Positions 25,166 through 33,049 of a stretch of DNA of 64,000 nt are shown here, in pieces (the first letter of the stretch is position 1; the number at the start of each line of letters is the position of its first letter). The stretch is from Methylonatrum sp040877625 (GTDB lineage Bacteria > Pseudomonadota > Gammaproteobacteria > Nitrococcales > Aquisalimonadaceae). The notes below the pieces were generated by a model. That model ran no database searches and was not told the DNA's origin. It saw only the letters and a program-made list of their open reading frames with translations. Where the stretch lies: contig JBBDNK010000020.1 of assembly GCA_040877625.1 (NCBI GenBank), positions 1-64,000 on the forward strand, read 5' to 3'. The position numbers and the translations under genes are program-made.

Positions 25166-25960
25166 TCAGTCGCCTCCGCGGTTGGAAAGACGCACGAAAT
25201 CGTCCACGGAAAGCTGCTCGGCACGGTTGCCGGGGTCAATTCCGGCGGCTTCGAAGTCCTCCCTGTTGATCAGGTCGCGCAGGGTGTTGCGCAGAGTCTT
25301 GCGCCGCTGACCGAAGGCGGCCGCCACCACCGTCGCGAACCTGGCCGGATCCCGTGCCGCCAGCTGGCGGGTGCGCAGCGGGATCAGCCGCACCACTGCG
25401 GATTCAACCTTCGGAGCCGGCCGGAATGCGCCGGATGCAACGGTGAAAAGACGTTCTACCCGGCAGTGGTACTGGACCATCACCGACAACCGTCCATAAA
25501 CCCTGCTGCCAGGGGCCGAGGCGATGCGGTCCACCACTTCGCGCTGCAGCATGAAATGCATATCCACGATCCGCTCCGCCTGGGTAAGCAGATGGAAAAT
25601 CAGCGGCGTCGAGATATTGTACGGCAGGTTGCCGACGATTCGGATGTGCTCGGCTCGGGGCCAGGTACGGCTGAAATCGAAGTTGAGCGCATCGCCCTGA
25701 TGCAGTACCAGTTCTCCGGCGTCGGCGCATTTGTCGAGCAGCGGGTCGAGCAGGTCGCGGTCCATTTCCACCGCCTCAAGCCGTCCGGCCGCGCGCAGTA
25801 GAGGAAGGGTGATCGCGCCCTGTCCCGGTCCGATCTCCACGAGCGGATCACCAGGCCGGGGTGCCACCGCGCGCACGATACGGTCGATCACGTGACTGTC
25901 GTGAAGAAAGTTCTGGCCGAAGCGCTTGCGGGCTCGGTGGGCGTTGGCGGTACCGTTCAT
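25166..25960 (-). CDS. rsmA: 16S rRNA (adenine1518-N6/adenine1519-N6)-dimethyltransferase
   Basis: RsmA (KsgA) dimethylates A1518 and A1519 in helix 45 of 16S rRNA and acts as a late checkpoint in small-subunit assembly. The SAM-binding motif I is VEIGPGQGAITLPLL, motif IV is NLPYNIS, and the N-terminal RARKRFGQNFLHD is strictly characteristic. The C-terminal helical domain ends in EQLSVDDFVRLS. The ATG at 25960 is chosen since GGGA lies 11 bases upstream; a GTG at 25969 is also in frame. A J-protein gene lies directly upstream in the same orientation. Confidence 0.96.
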   Translation of the reverse strand: MNGTANAHRARKRFGQNFLHDSHVIDRIVRAVAPRPGDPLVEIGPGQGAITLPLLRAAGRLEAVEMDRDLLDPLLDKCADAGELVLHQGDALNFDFSRTWPRAEHIRIVGNLPYNISTPLIFHLLTQAERIVDMHFMLQREVVDRIASAPGSRVYGRLSVMVQYHCRVERLFTVASGAFRPAPKVESAVVRLIPLRTRQLAARDPARFATVVAAAFGQRRKTLRNTLRDLINREDFEAAGIDPGNRAEQLSVDDFVRLSNRGGD

Positions 25961-25994
25961 GTTCGTCACTATCCCTTAGTCCCGGTCCGGCACC

Positions 25995-26486
25995 CTACGA
26001 TTGACTCAGCAGGCGCCGCTTGGCCTCGTTGACGCGGCCTGCCAGGTAGCTTGAGCCGCCGCGATCCGGATGTATCTTCTGCATCAGCCGGCGGTGCGCG
26101 GCGATGATCGCGGCCCTGTCCGCCTGCTCGTCAACGCCGAGGATGGCGCGGGCTTCAGCCAGCGTCATGCTGGCGGTGCTGTCGGCGCGGCTGTTGTTTG
26201 TGGCGGTGGCGCCGGCGTCGCGCTGATGTTCCGTTGCCCAGAGCCGTCGCAGCGTGGGTAGCAGCAGCGGCAGGAGCGGCAGCAGGCGGCGAATCAGCGC
26301 GTAGAATCCGGCCGCGGCGGCGAACAGCCAGTGCATGCGGCCGGTCAGCACCAGCACGACCATCAGGCCCAGGCCGCCCCAGAGCAGCAGTTTCCGCCAG
26401 TGGCGCCGCAGCGTCGCCGGGTTTGGCCGGAAGACCGCATAAAGGAGCAGACCCAGCAGCGTAATCGCGATGAAAATCTGGAGCAC
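25995..26486 (-). CDS. Membrane-anchored J-domain protein
   Basis: The 163-residue protein has two N-terminal hydrophobic segments (IFIAITLLGLLLYAVF and LLLWGGLGLMVVLVLTG) and a further leucine-rich stretch, then a C-terminal J domain (about residues 106-160) starting MTLAEARAILGVDEQADRAAIIAAHRRLM and containing the HPD motif in IHPDRGGSSYLAGRVNEAKRRLL. This layout matches TIM14/DjlB-like type III J-proteins, which stimulate DnaK locally at the membrane. It is one of two adjacent J-proteins. Confidence 0.85.
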   Translation of the reverse strand: MLQIFIAITLLGLLLYAVFRPNPATLRRHWRKLLLWGGLGLMVVLVLTGRMHWLFAAAAGFYALIRRLLPLLPLLLPTLRRLWATEHQRDAGATATNNSRADSTASMTLAEARAILGVDEQADRAAIIAAHRRLMQKIHPDRGGSSYLAGRVNEAKRRLLSQS

Positions 26487-26521
26487 GTTGTCCGCTATCC
26501 GTCGTGATGATGCTTATGCAA

Positions 26522-26884
26522 TTATTTCTTCAACTTGCGTATCAGATCATAAGCCTTGCGGATCTCGTGTGTAGTCAATTGCGCCTTTCCAAGCTCGGTT
26601 GCACTGCTGCCGCTGGCCGCCAGCTTGTCCGGATGGTTGCGGTTCATCAGGCGACGGTAGGCCGTGCGCACTTCGTCCTCGGTGGCATGAGGCGCCACGC
26701 CGAGTGTCCGGTAGGCGGCCTTGAGACGGCTGTCCGGGGCGGGACTGGGTACAGGCCTGGCCCGGGGGCGTGGGCGCGCCAGCCACCAGCCGAGTCCGAG
26801 GCCGGCGAAGCCGCCCACCGGGCCGGCCGCAAGGTATCCGAATACCATGCCGGCAATGGTGCCCGTCCAGTGCAACGGCGTCAT
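26522..26884 (-). CDS. DjlA-like membrane J-domain protein
   Basis: The 120-residue protein starts with a glycine-rich hydrophobic segment (GTIAGMVFGYLAAGPVGGFAGLGLGWWLA), a short proline/arginine linker, and a C-terminal J domain (about residues 52-120; LKAAYRTLGVAPHATEDEVRTAYRRLMNRNHPDKLAASG) with the HPD motif. The J domain is of the DjlA/TerB-associated kind, with ELGKAQLTTHEIRKAYDLIRK at its end. It is short because the TerB region of full DjlA is absent. Its ATG overlaps the dusB stop as ATGA, so it is translationally coupled to dusB. Confidence 0.85.
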   Translation of the reverse strand: MTPLHWTGTIAGMVFGYLAAGPVGGFAGLGLGWWLARPRPRARPVPSPAPDSRLKAAYRTLGVAPHATEDEVRTAYRRLMNRNHPDKLAASGSSATELGKAQLTTHEIRKAYDLIRKLKK

Positions 26885-27864
26885 CAGGCGGCTTTCCGTG
26901 TGGCAACGGCATCGAACCAGGCGCGGGCCATCCGCAACTGTTCCCGGGGGTCATCAACCCTGACCAGAGCCTTGCGCACCGCCTCCCCATCCGGCCGGCC
27001 GGCGAGATACCAGCCAATGTGCTTACGTGCCACTCTGACGCCCTGGGCCGGGCCATAGAAGGCGTGCAGGGCGGTCAGGTGGGCGAGCATGATGTCCCGC
27101 ACCTCGCCCATGGTCGGCTGCGGCAGGTGTTCGCCGTGCGCCAGATAGTGATTGATCTCGCGAAAAATCCAGGGGTTTCCCTGGGCGGCCCGACCGATCA
27201 TCACGGCGTCGGCGCCGGTGAATTCCAGTACCTGGGCCGCCTTCTGCGGAGAATCGATATCACCGTTGGCGATCAGCGGCAGCGTTACGGCCTGACGGAT
27301 GGCGCGAATGGTCCCGTACTCGGCCTCGCCCCGGTAGGCGTCGGCCCGGGTGCGGCCATGGACGGCCAGGGCCTGAATACCGCTGGCCTGGGCCAGTTCG
27401 GCGATCCGCACACCATTACGCCAATCCGGTGACGGCCCGGTGCGGATCTTCAGTGTCACCGGCACCTCCACCGCCTCCACCACCGCCAGTAGAATGTCAT
27501 GGACCAGGTCTTCGTCGCACAACAGCGCCGACCCCGCCATACGGTTACAGACTTTCTTGGCCGGGCAGCCCATGTTGATATCGATGATCTGGGCGCCCCG
27601 CTCGACATTGTGGCGGGCGGCCTCGGCCATCATTTCCGGGTCGGCTCCGGCAATCTGAATGATGCGCGGCTCCGCTTCGCCGGTGTGATCGGCCTTGAGC
27701 AGGCTCTTGCGGCTATTGTGCAGCCGTGGATTGGACGCCAGCATCTCCGACGCCGCCATGGCGGCGCCAAGGCGTTTGCAAAGCATGCGAAAGGGGCGGT
27801 CGGTGACGCCGGCCATGGGCGCCAGTACAACCTTGCCGGAGAGTTGGTAGGGGCCGATGCGCAT
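26884..27864 (-). CDS. dusB: tRNA-dihydrouridine synthase DusB
   Basis: DusB is an FMN-dependent enzyme that reduces uridine to dihydrouridine in the tRNA D-loop. The protein (326 residues from MRIGPYQL) carries APMAGVTDRPFR, the catalytic cysteine in DINMGCPAKKVCNRMAGSALL, VTLKIRTG, ALAVHGRTR and IANGDI, with near-perfect agreement with E. coli DusB from its first residue. The frame is open 19 codons further upstream, but neither start has a strong ribosome site, and homology decides for 27864. No fis gene follows; two J-protein genes and rsmA do. Confidence 0.94.
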   Translation of the reverse strand: MRIGPYQLSGKVVLAPMAGVTDRPFRMLCKRLGAAMAASEMLASNPRLHNSRKSLLKADHTGEAEPRIIQIAGADPEMMAEAARHNVERGAQIIDINMGCPAKKVCNRMAGSALLCDEDLVHDILLAVVEAVEVPVTLKIRTGPSPDWRNGVRIAELAQASGIQALAVHGRTRADAYRGEAEYGTIRAIRQAVTLPLIANGDIDSPQKAAQVLEFTGADAVMIGRAAQGNPWIFREINHYLAHGEHLPQPTMGEVRDIMLAHLTALHAFYGPAQGVRVARKHIGWYLAGRPDGEAVRKALVRVDDPREQLRMARAWFDAVATRKAA

Positions 27865-27921
27865 GGACGTCGAGGTTAGCCGGAAGTCCGCGGATGATAC
27901 CGGTATGATGGCGGTCTGCAT

Positions 27922-28258
27922 AGTCCGGGCGGCTGGTACATTCCGCCCAAGCGGCTGAGAAGGAAGGGAATTCAGGGCTATCCCCTGAAGTTGTGGGTAA
28001 ACCGGTGGACAATCGGGGGACAGGGTTGCGAGAGAGGCCAGGCGGGCGCCTTGTTCTTTCTTTGCGCGCTATTTGATCGAATGGTATGAAGTTTTTCAAA
28101 ATCAATGCCTTGGAGTTTTCCTGTGTGGATGTCGGCGTTTGTCGGCCGATACCGGGTATGCAAGGAGTCACCGGCTTGTGTACAACTGTTGTGGCTGAGA
28201 CGTTCAGAACCGGATTCACGCTGCTCCGGCAAGTCCGAGGCGGCCCTGCGGGAGGTGG
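27922..28258. other. Divergent intergenic region between dusB and the hydroxyacid dehydrogenase gene
   Basis: This 340-base stretch has no supported gene. It contains a 7-bp inverted repeat, TTCAGGG (27972-27978) and CCCTGAA (27984-27990). It also has an AT-richer segment around 28065-28125 likely to carry the promoters of the divergent flanking genes. A strong ribosome site (GGGAGG) at its right end belongs to the following gene. Confidence 0.45.
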
Positions 28259-28261
28259 TTG

Positions 28262-29224
28262 ATGCGTGCGGTATTTCTGGATAGAGAAACGTTGGGCGAG
28301 GACGTGGATCTGTCGTCCTCCGAGGCGCAGTTCACGGAGCTGGTGAACCATGACCGCACCGATGCGGAGGACGTGATCCCCAGGATTCAGGGATTCGACG
28401 TGGTTATCCTCAACAAGGTGGTATTGACGCGGGAGCACCTGACCGCGGTCGACCGGCCTCCCAGGCTGATCTGCCTGGTGGCGACCGGGGTCAATAATGT
28501 TGATCTGGATGCCTGCAGGGAGCTGGGTATCAACGTCGTCAATTGTCGGGCTTACGGCACGGATTCGGTGGCCCAGCATACGCTATGTCTGATGCTCGCC
28601 TTGAGTACGCGGCTGATCGACTATCACGAGGCCGTGGAGGCCGGAGACTGGCACCGCGCACGGCAGTTCTGCCTTCTCGATTACCCGGTCCGCGAGCTGT
28701 CCGGCCGTACCCTGGGTATCGTCGGGCTGGGCACGCTGGGCGGGCGCGTGGCGGAGCTCGCCGCGGCATTCGGCATGAAGGTGCTGGTGGCGCAGCGGCC
28801 GGGCGGCGATGGGCGCGATGGGCGCGATGGGCGGGTGCCGCTGGACGAGCTGCTGCCGCAGGTGGACATCCTCACGCTGCATTGCCCGCTCACCGATGAC
28901 ACGCGTAACCTCATCGACGCGCCGCAGATGGCGCGCATGAAGAATGATGCCTTCATCATCAACACCGCACGGGGCGGACTGGTCAACGAGGAGGCGCTGG
29001 TGACCGCGTTGCGGGAGGGGCAACTGGGCGGTGCGGGTATCGACGTACTCACCTCGGAGCCGCCCCGGGCGGGCAGCCCGCTGCTGGACGAAGACATCCC
29101 CAATCTGATCGTCACGCCGCATTCTGCCTGGGCATCCGCGGAGGCGCGACAACGGGTTTGCGATCAGCTCGCGGAGAATATTCGCGCCTGGCGGGACGGC
29201 GAGCCGGTTCGGCTGGTCGTGTGA
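28262..29224 (+). CDS. D-2-hydroxyacid dehydrogenase (glycerate/hydroxypyruvate reductase type)
   Basis: The 320-residue NAD(P)-dependent enzyme has the D-isomer-specific dehydrogenase layout: substrate-binding halves around a Rossmann domain with GIVGLGTLGGRVAELAAAFGM. The catalytic Arg lies in INTARGGLVNEEAL, Glu in the LTSEPPRAG region and His in VTPHSAW. The sequence pattern is closest to glycerate dehydrogenase HprA. The cofactor loop after the second strand contains a nine-base tandem repeat (28808-28834) encoding repeated Asp-Gly-Arg. The ATG at 28262 follows GGGAGG; a TTG immediately before it is also in frame. Confidence 0.9.
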   Translation: MRAVFLDRETLGEDVDLSSSEAQFTELVNHDRTDAEDVIPRIQGFDVVILNKVVLTREHLTAVDRPPRLICLVATGVNNVDLDACRELGINVVNCRAYGTDSVAQHTLCLMLALSTRLIDYHEAVEAGDWHRARQFCLLDYPVRELSGRTLGIVGLGTLGGRVAELAAAFGMKVLVAQRPGGDGRDGRDGRVPLDELLPQVDILTLHCPLTDDTRNLIDAPQMARMKNDAFIINTARGGLVNEEALVTALREGQLGGAGIDVLTSEPPRAGSPLLDEDIPNLIVTPHSAWASAEARQRVCDQLAENIRAWRDGEPVRLVV

Positions 29225-29233
29225 CCTGGATGC

Positions 29234-29263
29234 GGAGCCTCATGGGAATAGATCAGAGGCTCC
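29234..29263. repeat. Short hairpin, member of the dispersed hairpin family
   Basis: Arms GGAGCCTC (29234-29241) and GAGGCTCC (29256-29263) enclose a loop with GGGAATAGATCA, matching the right half of the repeat at 62062-62109 almost exactly. It fills the gap between two convergent genes and abuts the stop codon at 29264, so it may terminate both. Confidence 0.75.
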
Positions 29264-29866
29264 CTAGAGCTTCGGTTCCTGGCGGCCGTGACCCGACCCC
29301 AGTTCAATGTTGCCGCCGAGGCTGGGTTCGCGGCGCGCCGCCGTATCGTCCACCGGCGGTTGGCTGATGTCACGGCGGTTCAGGGAGGTCAGGGACTCCA
29401 GGTCCTGTATGGTTTCGCGAATACCCTGGGTGGTGGGCAGGTTGCTGGTACGCCAGCGGATCAGCGGCAGCGCCGCGCTGTCCAGCAGCCGCTCCTGCGC
29501 GTTGCCGGCGCTGTTGTCCAGTGCCACCACGGCGACCACGTCCAGCCCATCGCTACAGACCAGGTAGTCCGCCACCATCGTTTCCAGTTCCGCATTGATC
29601 TTTTCGCTGCGCCGGGCTGAAAGCCCTTCCGGCGCCAGGAAACGGCTGTAGCCCACCTGGGCCAGAATCACATGCCGGGGCAATGCCTGGCGCAGGGTGC
29701 GATGAAAGACCCTGCGCGGACGGTCCATGGGCGGTCGAACCTGTACCTGACTGATTGCCGCCGGCTTCCTGCGCCGCAGGCGCCGGATCAGTACCAGTAA
29801 CAGCAGCAGCAATACGGCAAAGCCGAGAACGGCAAGTACCAGTATCAGCTCGACGGTTTCGATCAT
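29264..29866 (-). CDS. DUF2726 membrane-anchored protein
   Basis: The 200-residue protein has one N-terminal membrane helix (VELILVLAVLGFAVLLLLLLVLI) followed by an Arg-rich stop-transfer segment (RRLRRRK) and a DUF2726 domain (about residues 55-160) with the features RVFHRTLRQALPRHVILAQVGYSRFL and ADYLVCS. DUF2726 is related to nuclease/helicase-associated and topoisomerase-type zinc-finger domains, and some members belong to the PD-(D/E)XK-like group. A clear DxxE-x-K set is not visible here. The ATG at 29866 follows GGAGGAAGG. Function is unknown. Confidence 0.75.
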   Translation of the reverse strand: MIETVELILVLAVLGFAVLLLLLLVLIRRLRRRKPAAISQVQVRPPMDRPRRVFHRTLRQALPRHVILAQVGYSRFLAPEGLSARRSEKINAELETMVADYLVCSDGLDVVAVVALDNSAGNAQERLLDSAALPLIRWRTSNLPTTQGIRETIQDLESLTSLNRRDISQPPVDDTAARREPSLGGNIELGSGHGRQEPKL

Positions 29867-29938
29867 GGAACCTTCCTCCGGAATGAACGGGCAGCCAATG
29901 CTGCGACCATCGGCGTCCGCACGCAAGCCGTCACCTTA

Positions 29939-32626
29939 TCAAGACGGATCAAGTGGGCGGTGGACGTTGACCAGTTGATAGTCATCGCGGTCTCGGGTTT
30001 GTATGAAGCCTAGCCGATCCATGAGTGCCAGCATGCTCCGGTTGTCGTTCAGAATCTGGCCTTCCATCCGCTCCAGGCCTCGGTCCCGGGCGGTGTTGAT
30101 GAGTTCTGTCATGAGCAGGCGCCCGATGCCCTTTCGGTGCCAGGCATCAGCTACCGCCACGGCAAATTCGCAACTGCGCCCGTCGGGGTTAGTGACATAG
30201 CGCGCAACGCCGAGTTCCACCGGACCGCGCTCGCCGTCGCGGATCGCAACGAAGGCCATCTCCCGGTCGTAGTCGATCTGAGTGAACCGGATGAGCAGCG
30301 GGTTGCTGAGTTCGTTCATGTATTTCATGAAACGAAAATAGCGCGACTGCGCTGACAGGGCACGCACGAACTCGGCTTCCATGCGTGCATCCTCGGGGCG
30401 GATCGGCCGCACGGTAATCTCCGTGCCGTCGCGCAAGGTCAGCTTGCGTGCCAGATGCGCGGGGTAGGGCATGATGGCCATATGACTGTAGGTATTGTCT
30501 TCCGCGGCGGGGCGGATATGCAGTCGGGCGTCGACGGCGACGGCGTTGTCCGCGCCCACGATCATCGGGTTGATGTCCAGCTCGGTGACTTCGGGCAGCG
30601 TGCAGATCAGATCGGAAAGCCGCAGCAGGGCCTGTTCCAGATCACGCAGGGCCGGGCTTGATCCGCCCTGTCGATCCAGCCCCAGGCTGCGGGCGACCCG
30701 GGTGCGGCGTATCAGGTCCCGGGCCAGAAAGTCGTTCAGCGGCGGCAGGGACACGGCGTTGTCGTTGATGACTTCGACCATGGAGCCGCCGGCCCCGAAA
30801 CTGATCACCGGGCCGAATACCGGGTCTCGCACCACTCCGAGCATGACCTCGCGGCCGTTACGCGGGCTATGCATGGGCTCCACCGAGCAGCCGTCCGGAG
30901 TGACATCCGGGCGCGCGGCCGCAACGGCGTCGGTGACCGTCCGCCAGGCCTCTTCCACCGCGTCCGCATTCAGCAGATTGAGCTGCACGCCGCCGATCTC
31001 GGCCTTGTGATCGATTTCGGCGGCATTGATCTTCAGTGCCACCGGCAGCCCCACGGCTTCGGCCGCTTCCCTGGCCTCCTGCGGCGAACGTGCCACCAGG
31101 GTGGGCGTGACCGGAATATGGAAGGCTTCCAGCACTGCCTTGGACTCAGCCGGGGTCAGGCGTCTGCGACCGGCGTCCAGGGCACGCCGGACCAGGCCTC
31201 TGGCAGCCGCCACGTCCGGCTCCGCCTGGACGGCCGGCGCGTCCGCGACCTGCATCAGCAGCGCCTGGCTATGCCGGTAGCGGGACAGCGCGCTCAGTGC
31301 CTCCACGGCGTTTTCGGGCGTGGCGTAATTGGGAAAGCCATTCATGGTGAATCGTTCGCGGCCGCCACGAATGTGGTTACCGCCCATCCAGCATGCCAGC
31401 ACCGGTTTGCGGCTGTTGTCGGCCGCGGCCATGACGGCGTCGGCCGTGGCGTCGGGGTCGGTGCGGGCCTGCGGCGTCAGTATGACCAGGGAGCCGTCCA
31501 CGGCCGGATCCCGCAGGCAATGATCCAGGGCCTTGGCATACCGCTCGGCGTCCGCGTCACCAACGATGTTGACCGGGTTGGCACGTGGCCAGCGGCCGGG
31601 CAGGTGCCTGTTCAAGCCCGCGACCGTGACCGCGGAGAGTTCCGCCAGGGCAAGCCCCCTGCTCACCAGCAGGTCGGTGGCGATGATTCCCGGCCCGCCG
31701 CCGTTGGTCAGCACGGCTATGCGGTCGCCCGCCAGGCGCCGGCCCCCGGCCAGCAGTTCGGCGCTGGCGAACAATTGGCCGATGGTCGGTACGCGGACGG
31801 CACCGGCGCGGCCCAGGGCGGCGTCGAAGGCGTCGTCCGCGCCGACCAGTGCGCCGGTGTGCGAACCGGCGGCTCGGTAGCTCTCCCGGTGTCGGCCCGG
31901 TTTCATCACGATGACCGGCTTGAGCCGGGCGGCCGCCCGCAGTCCGCTGACGAAGCTGCGGGCGTGGTCCACGGTTTCCACGTAAAGCAGAATGCTGCGG
32001 GTCGCGGGATCGAGGGCAAGAAAATCCAGCACGTCGCCGAAATCCACGTCGCTGGTGTCGCCGAGGGAGACGACGGCGGAAAAGCCGATGCGGCGTGCGG
32101 CCGCCCAGTCCAGTGCGGCACTGGTGACGGCACCCGACTGGGACACCAGGGCGAGCTGCCCGGGGCGGGCGTTGATACGGCCGTAGGTGGCGTTGAGGCC
32201 GATGCCCGGGCGCATCAGACCGACCCAGTCTGGGCCGATGATGCGAATGCCGTGCCGCCTGGCGGTCTCCAGCGCCGCCTGTTCCACGCGTTTGCTGCCC
32301 CCGCCCGGTTCATTCAAGCCCGGCCCCAGGATCAGAGCGGCCTTGATGCCGTGTCGCCCGCAATCGTTCAGCACGCTGTTGACATGGCGCGGCGACACCG
32401 TGATGACGGCGAGGTCGGGTATCTCGCGCAGCTCGCCAACCGAGCCTGCGGCAGGTAGGCCGCCGATAGTCTGGGGCCTGGGGTTGACCGGCAGGATACG
32501 CCCACGGTAGCCGCCTTCCACCAGGTTCTCCATGATCTGGGCACCAACTGAACCGGGGCTGTCGCTGGCACCGATCACCGCGACGGAATCGGGTCGGAAA
32601 AATCGGTCCAGGTAGTGGGTGCTCAT
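29939..32626 (-). CDS. Pat/PatZ-like protein: NDP-forming acyl-CoA synthetase fused to a GNAT acetyltransferase
   Basis: The 895-residue protein matches the layout of Salmonella Pat and E. coli PatZ: a CoA-binding Rossmann domain (residues 5-130), a succinyl-CoA-ligase-like region, an ATP-grasp domain (about 490-700) and a C-terminal GNAT domain (about 725-890; IDYDREMAFVAI, EFAVAVADAWHRKGIGRLLM). PatZ acetylates the catalytic lysine of acyl-CoA synthetases such as Acs and PrpE. Unlike enteric Pat, whose synthetase half is degenerate, this protein keeps histidine H256 in GSHTGALVG, the position phosphorylated in active NDP-forming synthetases. prpE is nearby on the same strand. Confidence 0.85.
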   Translation of the reverse strand: MSTHYLDRFFRPDSVAVIGASDSPGSVGAQIMENLVEGGYRGRILPVNPRPQTIGGLPAAGSVGELREIPDLAVITVSPRHVNSVLNDCGRHGIKAALILGPGLNEPGGGSKRVEQAALETARRHGIRIIGPDWVGLMRPGIGLNATYGRINARPGQLALVSQSGAVTSAALDWAAARRIGFSAVVSLGDTSDVDFGDVLDFLALDPATRSILLYVETVDHARSFVSGLRAAARLKPVIVMKPGRHRESYRAAGSHTGALVGADDAFDAALGRAGAVRVPTIGQLFASAELLAGGRRLAGDRIAVLTNGGGPGIIATDLLVSRGLALAELSAVTVAGLNRHLPGRWPRANPVNIVGDADAERYAKALDHCLRDPAVDGSLVILTPQARTDPDATADAVMAAADNSRKPVLACWMGGNHIRGGRERFTMNGFPNYATPENAVEALSALSRYRHSQALLMQVADAPAVQAEPDVAAARGLVRRALDAGRRRLTPAESKAVLEAFHIPVTPTLVARSPQEAREAAEAVGLPVALKINAAEIDHKAEIGGVQLNLLNADAVEEAWRTVTDAVAAARPDVTPDGCSVEPMHSPRNGREVMLGVVRDPVFGPVISFGAGGSMVEVINDNAVSLPPLNDFLARDLIRRTRVARSLGLDRQGGSSPALRDLEQALLRLSDLICTLPEVTELDINPMIVGADNAVAVDARLHIRPAAEDNTYSHMAIMPYPAHLARKLTLRDGTEITVRPIRPEDARMEAEFVRALSAQSRYFRFMKYMNELSNPLLIRFTQIDYDREMAFVAIRDGERGPVELGVARYVTNPDGRSCEFAVAVADAWHRKGIGRLLMTELINTARDRGLERMEGQILNDNRSMLALMDRLGFIQTRDRDDYQLVNVHRPLDPS

Positions 32627-32752
32627 GCGCTCCGTCTCCCGGAATGGCTGCTCCTGTCAGACGGAGTTTAGGGAAAGGGGAGCCGGATCGCACCAATGGC
32701 AGGCCATGACGTAATCCTCGCACGCCACTAAGTTACGCCCAGGGATCAATAC
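32590..32752. repeat. Direct repeat copy 1: pat 5' end plus upstream region
   Basis: The first 24 codons of the Pat-like gene and about 60 bases upstream recur with few changes at about 36325-36460. A further upstream block, TTACGCCCAGGGATCAATACG here, resembles TCACGCCCAAGGATCACTAACG near 36504-36525. The two copies bracket the 33050-36055 gene and point to locus duplication. Confidence 0.75.
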
Positions 32753-32759
32753 GGTGGGC

Positions 32760-32891
32760 TCAATCGGTCAATGCGGCAGTAACCATGAGTTTATCCGCCG
32801 GAGAGGTAAAGCCCGCGGTCTTGCGGGGGCGCTGATTCAGCCGTAGTGCGATCTCATCAAGCTGGGCTTGTGTGAATCTGGATAGGCCGGT
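32760..32891 (-). pseudogene. IS30-family transposase C-terminal remnant
   Basis: Minus-strand reading from 32891 to the TGA at 32762-32760 gives a 43-codon fragment including LDEIALRLNQRPRKTAGFTS, the characteristic C-terminal end of IS30-family transposases (LNxRPRKTLGF). A stop codon lies just upstream in frame, and the DDE core is absent. It is a degraded insertion sequence end between the Pat-like gene and the HExxH protein gene. No terminal inverted repeats were recognised. Confidence 0.75.
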
Positions 32892-33049
32892 CTATGGGAA
32901 AGTCCCGTGTTCGGAAGCCTCATACCGTCCGCCATAGGCTGAACGAGGAATGGTTCCGTCCCTTGCCGGCCCGATAGCCTTATGGAGAATCCGGTCCCGG
33001 CACAGCCTGGACGCTCACGCGCCAACACAGGGAGAAAGGAACCATCACG

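Noticed and set aside
30869..32458. Plus-strand open frame of 529 codons
   Set aside because: It is antisense to the Pat-like gene throughout and has no recognisable domain.
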